From positions 1 to 35,102 of the forward strand of contig CANRFR010000015.1 of NCBI GenBank assembly GCA_947629945.1: a DNA stretch of 35,102 bases, read 5' to 3'. The notes under the pieces are model-generated. The model was given only the letters and a program-made list of their open reading frames with translations. It made no database searches and was not told the origin of the DNA. Position 1 is the stretch's first letter. Each line of letters opens with the position of its first letter. Position numbers and translations under genes: made by a program. The DNA is from an uncultured Clostridia bacterium (GTDB lineage Bacteria > Bacillota > Clostridia > Oscillospirales > Ruminococcaceae). Shown piece after piece: positions 30,377 to 35,102 of the stretch.

Positions 30377-32764
30377 ATGGACTTCAAAACTTTACTAAAT
30401 AAAGAATTTATTTTGCTTGATGGCGGTATGGGCACAATGCTTCAGGCGCGCGGTTTAAAAATGGGCGAAACTCCCGAAGCGCTGAATTTGGAAAAGCCAC
30501 AGATTCTCATTGATATTCATAAGGAATATATCGCCGCCGGTGCGGATATCATCTACGCGAACACGTTCGGAGCGAACCGATATAAACTCGAACATTGCGG
30601 ATATTCCGTTGACCGAGTTGTCCGCGCGGGTATTCTGAACGCTAAAAGAGCTGTTTCGGAAAGCGTAAATCCGGAAGCGCTTGTCGCTTTGGATATCGGT
30701 CCTATCGGACAGCTTTTGGAGCCTACAGGCACTTTGACTTTTGAGGAGGCTTATGGAATTTACAAGGAGCAAGTCGAAGCGGGCAAGGATGCGGACGTTA
30801 TCGTTTTTGAGACAATGACGGACTTGTATGAACTGAAAGCTGCCGTGCTTGCTGCTAAGGAAAACTCCGATCTGCCGATTGTTTGCACGATGACGTTTGA
30901 GGAAAATATGCGAACGTTTACGGGCTGCGCCATTTCCTCGATGGCGCTGACGCTTGAGGGTTTGGGAGTCGACGCGATAGGCGTGAACTGTTCGCTGGGT
31001 CCTGCCGAACTTTACCCCGTTGCCGAGGAGTTGTGCAAATGGACAAATCTTCCCGTGGTTTTAAAGCCCAACGCGGGACTTCCCGATCCAGTCACCAACG
31101 AATACAACGTTTCTCCGAAAATGTTCGCCGAACTTATGGGAAAAATTGTGCCGCTTGGTGTGAAAATCTTTGGCGGCTGCTGCGGCACAAACCCCGAATT
31201 TATCAAAGAACTTAATTTAATGCTAAAAACGCAGAAATTCCGCGAAATCAAGCACGAGATACCCGCCGCGTGCTGCTCGGCGAGCAAAACAGTTGTGATA
31301 AACCGCCCCAGAATTATCGGTGAACGAATTAATCCGACAGGCAAGAAGCGCTTTAAAGAGGCGCTTATCGCGGGCGATATTGACTACATTCTCGGACAGG
31401 CTATAGAGCAAGTCCGCGGCGGAGCGGATATCCTTGACGTAAACGTTGGACTTCCCGGGATAGACGAGGGCGAGATGATGATACGCGCCGTAAAAGCCGT
31501 TCAAGGCGTGGTTGACGTGCCTTTGCAGGTCGACAGCACGATACCCGAGGTCTTGGTAAAAGCTTTGAGAGTTTACAACGGCAAGCCAATAGTAAACTCC
31601 GTAAACGGAGAGGAAAAGAGCCTTCAAACGGTTCTGCCGCTTGTCAAAAAATACGGCGCGTGCGTTGTGGGGCTTACTCTTGATGAAAACGGAATACCCA
31701 AAACCGTCGAGGGACGTTTTCAAATTGCGAAGCGAATTTTGGAGCGTGCGCTTTCTCTCGGAATACCAAAAGAAAACGTCTTTATAGATTGTCTTACGCT
31801 TACTGTTTCCGCTGAACAGGACGCGGCAATGATAACGCTTGAAGCCGTTCGGCGCGTGAAAACGGAACTTGGACTGCGTACCGTGCTTGGCGTTTCCAAC
31901 ATAAGTTTTGGACTGCCCGAGCGTGTTATAGTCACTCACAACTTCCTCACAATGGCTCTTGCTAACGGTCTTGATATGCCTATCATAAACCCCAATGTGG
32001 CTGATATGATAGGCGCGGTGAGGGCGTTCAACGTGCTTAGCGGTTACGACAAAAACTCGTTGGAATATGTAGCGGCTTACGGAACAAAAAAGGACGCTCC
32101 CGTTTCTGTAAACGTTCCGAAACAAGACATAGACCTGAATTACGCGATAGAAAACGGTTTAAAAGCCGAGGGCGCGAAAATCACCGAAGAATTGCTTAAA
32201 ACCACCGACCCTATGGCGGTAATCAACGAAATTTTGATACCCGCGCTTGACAAAACCGGAGCGGAGTTTGAAAGCGGAAAGATATTCCTGCCGCAGCTTA
32301 TCCTCAGCGCGGGAGTTGCTCAAGGGTGCTTTGAGGTGATAAAAAACCACTTTGCGAAAACGGGCGCGAAGTCCGTTTCAAAGGGCAAGATAATTTTAGC
32401 CACCGTCAAGGGAGACATTCACGATATTGGAAAAAACATCGTAAAAGTTCTGTTGGAAAACTACGGTTACGAGGTAATAGACCTCGGCAAGGACGTGCCT
32501 TACGAAGCGGTTCTCAACGCTGCCGTGGAACAGAACGTTCATTTGGTTGGACTTTCCGCGCTTATGACTACCACGCTTGCGAGTATGGAGAAAACTATTC
32601 AGCTTCTGCGTGAAAACAACGTTGACTGTAAGATAATGGTGGGCGGCGCGGTGCTTACTCCCGAATATGCCGAGCAAATCGGCGCGGACTTTTACGCCAA
32701 AGACGCGAAAGAAAGCTGCGATATCGCTAAGCGCGTTTTCGAGGAATTTTATCCGCAAGGATAA
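30377..32764 (+). CDS. metH: Cobalamin-dependent methionine synthase lacking the activation domain
   Basis: 795 residues, against about 1,200 for E. coli MetH. It transfers a methyl group from methyltetrahydrofolate to homocysteine through methylcobalamin. The homocysteine domain (1-285) has LLDGGMGTMLQARG, GVNCSLGP and the zinc pair GGCCGTNPEF. The pterin domain (about 310-570) has GERINPTGKKRFKEAL, DVNVGLPGIDE and VSNISFGLPER. The cobalamin cap and binding domains follow, with VKGDIHDIGKNIV (Asp680-x-His682, the cobalt ligand), GLSALMTTTLASM and GGAVLTPEYAEQIGADFY. The C-terminal reactivation domain is missing and is supplied by the gene just upstream. GGAGG lies in the end of that gene. 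No metF is adjacent. Confidence 0.95.
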   Translation: MDFKTLLNKEFILLDGGMGTMLQARGLKMGETPEALNLEKPQILIDIHKEYIAAGADIIYANTFGANRYKLEHCGYSVDRVVRAGILNAKRAVSESVNPEALVALDIGPIGQLLEPTGTLTFEEAYGIYKEQVEAGKDADVIVFETMTDLYELKAAVLAAKENSDLPIVCTMTFEENMRTFTGCAISSMALTLEGLGVDAIGVNCSLGPAELYPVAEELCKWTNLPVVLKPNAGLPDPVTNEYNVSPKMFAELMGKIVPLGVKIFGGCCGTNPEFIKELNLMLKTQKFREIKHEIPAACCSASKTVVINRPRIIGERINPTGKKRFKEALIAGDIDYILGQAIEQVRGGADILDVNVGLPGIDEGEMMIRAVKAVQGVVDVPLQVDSTIPEVLVKALRVYNGKPIVNSVNGEEKSLQTVLPLVKKYGACVVGLTLDENGIPKTVEGRFQIAKRILERALSLGIPKENVFIDCLTLTVSAEQDAAMITLEAVRRVKTELGLRTVLGVSNISFGLPERVIVTHNFLTMALANGLDMPIINPNVADMIGAVRAFNVLSGYDKNSLEYVAAYGTKKDAPVSVNVPKQDIDLNYAIENGLKAEGAKITEELLKTTDPMAVINEILIPALDKTGAEFESGKIFLPQLILSAGVAQGCFEVIKNHFAKTGAKSVSKGKIILATVKGDIHDIGKNIVKVLLENYGYEVIDLGKDVPYEAVLNAAVEQNVHLVGLSALMTTTLASMEKTIQLLRENNVDCKIMVGGAVLTPEYAEQIGADFYAKDAKESCDIAKRVFEEFYPQG

Positions 32765-32775
32765 TAGGTCAATCG

Positions 32776-32804
32776 TTGACAAATCGGATATTTTGTGATA
32801 TAAT
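32776..32804 (+). promoter_or_regulatory. Consensus sigma-A promoter of the B12 uptake operon
   Basis: TTGACA (32776-32781) and TATAAT (32799-32804) with a 17-bp spacer. It starts 11 bases after metH ends. Transcription should begin near 32811, directly upstream of the riboswitch. Confidence 0.87.
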
Positions 32805-32824
32805 GATAAAGTTCATGAGAAACA

Positions 32825-32975
32825 CGGCGAATCGCCTTTTTGGGCGTTGTTGAACGGGAAACCGCGAGACGGCAAGGGAACAGAAGTGAAATTCTTCGGC
32901 AGCAGCCACTATCGTATGAGCCAATCTATTTTAGGCTTTAAAGTCGGAATACTTGCCCCGCCGCGATACCGCGTT
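32825..32975 (+). ncRNA. Cobalamin riboswitch
   Basis: The leader holds the conserved landmarks of the cobalamin class in order. These are aagggaacagaagtgaaatt (from 32874, matching the GGGAA...GTGnAA core), gcagcagccact (32899-32910, the B12-box type sequence), gagcca, and aagtcggaatacttgcc (32941-32957, the conserved 3' half). It controls a predicted cobalamin-uptake pair downstream and should reduce their expression when B12 is plentiful. Outer boundaries are approximate. Confidence 0.88.
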
Positions 32976-33008
32976 AAGGCTTTTGGGCAATGAAGAGCCG
33001 ATACGCTT

Positions 33009-33039
33009 TCTTTTCGAACAAATAAAATCGAAAAGAGGA
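33009..33039 (+). promoter_or_regulatory. Hairpin next to the ribosome-binding site (riboswitch output)
   Basis: tcttttcga (33009-33017) pairs perfectly with tcgaaaaga (33028-33036), which covers the first bases of the AGAGGA site used by the gene at 33047. There is no T-run, so the riboswitch probably acts on translation rather than termination. How this stem is linked to ligand binding is not visible. Confidence 0.5.
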
Positions 33040-33046
33040 AATCAAA

Positions 33047-33598
33047 ATGAAAAAAACAACCAAAACGCTTGCGGCGGTAGTGCTCGCTATTACGATGGCT
33101 TTTACGGGCTGCAGCAACAAAACCTCGTCAGTATCGTCAGATACTGCGAGTTCCACGGCAAACTCTGACGTAAGCGGAGCCGGAAGCAAGTCCGAAAGTT
33201 CGGCAATCTCTGTAGCAAGCGAAGCTGAGAGCGAACTCGGCAGCGGCATTTGGGAAAACGCTCAATACACCGAGGATGCGGAACTTGGCGAGGGCGCTCA
33301 CACGGTAAAGTTAGAGGTCAAGGCGGGTGATAAGAGCGTCACTCTCACCGTAAAATCGGACAATGACAATCTGGAAAAAATACTTATCGAAAATAAGCTC
33401 GTCGAGGGCGACGACAGCGAGTTCGGGCTGTATATAAAAAAGGTTATCGGAATCCACGCCGATTATGACGCGGACGGCGCTTATTGGGCGCTCTGCAAGG
33501 ACGGCGAAACAACGGCAACGGGCGCTTCGGGTATCACGATAGCGGACGGCGATCATTACGAGTTTGTCTATACGCCCGCAAACGGCTCTGCTGCTTGA
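33047..33598 (+). CDS. DUF4430 lipoprotein, predicted cobalamin-binding
   Basis: 183 residues. A lipoprotein signal peptide (1-21) ends in AFTGC with Cys22 as the lipidated residue. A Ser/Ala-rich linker (23-70) leads to a DUF4430 domain (about 85-180) with VKLEVKAGDKSVTLTV, KKVIGIHADYDADGAYWAL and GITIADGDHYEFVYT. DUF4430 resembles the C-terminal beta domain of intrinsic factor and transcobalamin, which contacts B12. The gene sits under a cobalamin riboswitch and its stop overlaps the start of an ECF S component (TGATG), so a surface B12 or corrinoid capture role is well supported by context, though not proven. Confidence 0.86.
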   Translation: MKKTTKTLAAVVLAITMAFTGCSNKTSSVSSDTASSTANSDVSGAGSKSESSAISVASEAESELGSGIWENAQYTEDAELGEGAHTVKLEVKAGDKSVTLTVKSDNDNLEKILIENKLVEGDDSEFGLYIKKVIGIHADYDADGAYWALCKDGETTATGASGITIADGDHYEFVYTPANGSAA

Positions 33599-34152
33599 TG
33601 AACGCGCCGAATAAACGCAAACAACCGCTTGTTTCCGTGCAAGAGCTTGTGGTTTTCGCGATGTTGGGTTCTGTAATGTACTGCTCCAAAATAATTATGG
33701 AGTGGGCGCCGAACGTTCATCTTTTGGGAATGTTCACAATGATATTTACACTGTGCTACCGCGTTAAAGCGCTTGTCCCGATATATGTTTATGTAATGCT
33801 GAACGGTTTGTTTTCGGGATTTGCAATGTGGTGGATACCGTATCTTTATATTTGGACGATACTTTGGGGCGTGACTATGCTGCTCCCGAAAAATCTTCCC
33901 GATAAGTTTGCGTGGATTTATCCGTTAATATGCGGACTTCACGGGTTGGCGTTCGGAACGCTTTACGCACCCGTACAAGCGATAATGTTTCATTTGAATT
34001 TTAAGCAGACTATCGCGTGGATAGCGGCGGGGCTTCCGTTTGACGCAATTCACGCGCTGGGAAATCTCGCGGCGGGATTTTTGATTTTTCCGCTCGTAAA
34101 GCTGATACGCAGAATAGATCCAAACTGTAAAACAGCGCGGCGGCAGAAATAA
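33598..34152 (+). CDS. ECF transporter S component, predicted corrinoid specificity
   Basis: 184 residues with about five or six membrane helices (for example LVVFAMLGSVMYCSKIIM, ALVPIYVYVMLNGLFSGFAM, YLYIWTILWGVTMLL, FDAIHALGNLAAGFLIFPL) and a basic tail. Size and helix pattern fit the substrate-binding S subunit of energy-coupling factor transporters. Its place under a cobalamin riboswitch and its overlap with the DUF4430 lipoprotein point to cobalamin or a precursor, as predicted for CblT-type proteins. No EcfA or EcfT gene is nearby, so a shared energising module elsewhere is expected. The start at 33598 overlaps the previous stop; an earlier in-frame ATG at 33484 would overlap the lipoprotein gene by 115 bases. 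Confidence 0.84.
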   Translation: MNAPNKRKQPLVSVQELVVFAMLGSVMYCSKIIMEWAPNVHLLGMFTMIFTLCYRVKALVPIYVYVMLNGLFSGFAMWWIPYLYIWTILWGVTMLLPKNLPDKFAWIYPLICGLHGLAFGTLYAPVQAIMFHLNFKQTIAWIAAGLPFDAIHALGNLAAGFLIFPLVKLIRRIDPNCKTARRQK

Positions 34153-34157
34153 CTGTT

Positions 34158-34197
34158 CGGGCAGACGGTTTTCATATCGTCTGCCCGAGTTGTTTAT
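34158..34197 (+). terminator. Intrinsic terminator of the B12 uptake operon
   Basis: cgggcagacg (34158-34167) pairs perfectly with cgtctgcccg (34178-34187) around a 10-nt loop, followed by agttgttta. It begins 6 bases after the S-component stop. Confidence 0.85.
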
Positions 34198-34270
34198 GTG
34201 ACAAAACGACGTTCGTTTACGACTATATAAACAGAAGATCGATTTTCAATAATACGAGAGGAGGGATAGA

Positions 34271-34582
34271 ATGGAGGACAGTGTGGAGTTCCTGTATAAT
34301 CTTACGAACAATGCGACGGGTCTGGATGTGCAGATAACCGCCAATGCGCGGTTTAGTACGGAGCGCGGCGGTATACGCAGCGGAAATGCGGGTATTGACG
34401 GTGAGATTTGGACGCTTCGTGACGATTCTAAGGCGTTTGTCGGGCACGAGTTTTCACGGCTATATAACTCCGATAAATATTACTGCACGTTCTCTTGGGG
34501 CGGTATCGTTTACAATATGAGTGTTGTTGGCGCTGACGACGCTTCCATAAAGCAGATACTTTCCGATTTTAATGTTCTGTAA
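34271..34582 (+). CDS. Small protein of unknown function
   Basis: 103 residues with no signal peptide, membrane helix or cysteine cluster. A strong GAGGAGGG site lies 7 bases before the ATG, which makes it a real gene. The second half (SDKYYCTFSWGGIVYNMSV followed by SIKQILSDFNVL) has the look of small alpha/beta domains that end in a 'W-x-x-x-x-Y-x-L' strand plus a helix, as in DUF4367-type proteins, but I do not recognise the family. It is flanked by terminators on both sides, so it is probably expressed alone. Confidence 0.6.
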   Translation: MEDSVEFLYNLTNNATGLDVQITANARFSTERGGIRSGNAGIDGEIWTLRDDSKAFVGHEFSRLYNSDKYYCTFSWGGIVYNMSVVGADDASIKQILSDFNVL

Positions 34583-34587
34583 ATAAC

Positions 34588-34619
34588 AAAAAAATCCCCC
34601 GGCTTTTCAGTCGGGGGAT
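34588..34619 (-). terminator. Intrinsic terminator after the PFOR gene
   Basis: atcccccggc (34594-34603) pairs with gtcgggggat (34610-34619, one G-U) around a 6-nt loop. On the minus strand the stem is followed by seven T (complement of 34588-34594). It lies 24 bases after the PFOR stop and may also stop the convergent small gene weakly. Confidence 0.88.
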
Positions 34620-34642
34620 AAATTATAGTTTAAAGAGCGAAA

Positions 34643-35102
34643 TTACTTCTCAAACTCTTCCTTGTAAGCCTTTTGCATTTCAACAAGGTGATCGTACTTC
34701 GCCTTGGAGTTCGCGACTGCCTTGTCAAACAGAACGTTCGCTCTGTCGGGGTTAGCGCGCATAAGAGAGTTGTAACGAACTTCTCTCATCATAAACTCCT
34801 TGTAGTCGCCGGTCGGAGCCTTGCTGTCAAGCATAAACGGAGACTTGCCCTCGTCCGCAAGCGCGGGATTAAATCTGAACAAGTGCCAGTAACCCGCTTC
34901 AACAGCTTCTTTCTCAACCTTTTGAGCGATAGTCAAACCGCCCTTGATACCGTGGTTAATGCACGGTGCGTAAGCGATAACGAGCGACGGTCCGTCATAA
35001 GCCTCTGCCTCTGCAATTGCTTTCAAGCACTGATTTCTGTCGGCGCCCATTGCAATTTGTGCAACGTAGATGTAGCCGTAGCTCATAGCGATACCCGCGA
35101 GG
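34643..35102 (-). CDS. nifJ: Pyruvate:ferredoxin oxidoreductase, C-terminal part
   Basis: The frame stays open to the window edge, so only the last 153 residues are seen; the gene starts outside. The enzyme oxidises pyruvate with CoA to acetyl-CoA and CO2 and passes electrons to ferredoxin or flavodoxin, central to anaerobic fermentation. LAGIAMSYGYIYVAQIAMGA, IAEAEAYDGPSLVIAYAPCI, NHGIKGGLTIAQKVEKEAVE and YWHLFRFNPAL are characteristic of the thiamine-diphosphate-binding C-terminal domain of single-chain PFOR. The ATG at 35086 is an internal Met, not a start. A strong terminator follows. Confidence 0.9.
   Translation of the reverse strand, partial: LAGIAMSYGYIYVAQIAMGADRNQCLKAIAEAEAYDGPSLVIAYAPCINHGIKGGLTIAQKVEKEAVEAGYWHLFRFNPALADEGKSPFMLDSKAPTGDYKEFMMREVRYNSLMRANPDRANVLFDKAVANSKAKYDHLVEMQKAYKEEFEK

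Overview
The window looks like chromosomal DNA of an anaerobic, spore-forming member of the Clostridia, probably near the Oscillospiraceae/Ruminococcaceae; this placement is inference. It rests on the Firmicutes gene order rnj-gdpP-rplI-dnaB-tilS-hpt-ftsH, the sporulation protease SpoIVB, a pyruvate:ferredoxin oxidoreductase, consensus sigma-A promoters with 17-bp spacers, strong Shine-Dalgarno sites and a riboswitch-controlled ECF-type B12 uptake locus. No tRNA, rRNA, CRISPR array, transposase or prophage gene is visible.

Layout. 1-163 is the 3' end of dprA with a terminator. 306-4226 is a cell-wall/spore-type cluster: a Cys/His amidase and a LysM-GH18 protein (short at its C-terminus) on the minus strand, diverging from a Gln/Arg/Glu-repeat protein and a SpoIID-like protein with three peptidoglycan-binding domains. 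spoIVB follows on the minus strand. 6368-16533 is the housekeeping run: RNase J, the c-di-AMP phosphodiesterase GdpP, L9, DnaB, TilS, Hpt and FtsH. A 162-bp element with 17-bp inverted ends lies between rnj and gdpP, and an array of short repeats lies between tilS and hpt. 16586-18446 holds a GNAT acetyltransferase, a zinc-ribbon membrane protein and a YdcF-like (DUF218) protein, followed by a candidate structured RNA.

18727-23326 (minus strand) holds an HD-domain protein, tmcAL, a MurL-type epimerase and a MurD ligase. The last two share an ATGA overlap, and the ligase has lost glutamate-contact residues of classical MurD. Together they fit the alternative D-glutamate route, in which MurD2 adds L-Glu and MurL epimerises it; this is unusual for a Firmicute.

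23861-29330 is a two-gene unit not recognised as a named system: a large SNF2/DEAH-like helicase with a degraded Walker A motif and an 1128-residue HSP90/sacsin-like GHKL ATPase with a zinc-ribbon-like cluster and a disordered tail. It is the best candidate for an undescribed system, possibly defence or nucleic-acid surveillance.

29704-34152 is a cobalamin region. A stand-alone methionine-synthase reactivation domain is followed by MetH lacking that domain. Next, a cobalamin riboswitch precedes a DUF4430 lipoprotein and an ECF S component. The window ends with an unrecognised 103-residue protein and the C-terminal part of PFOR on the minus strand.
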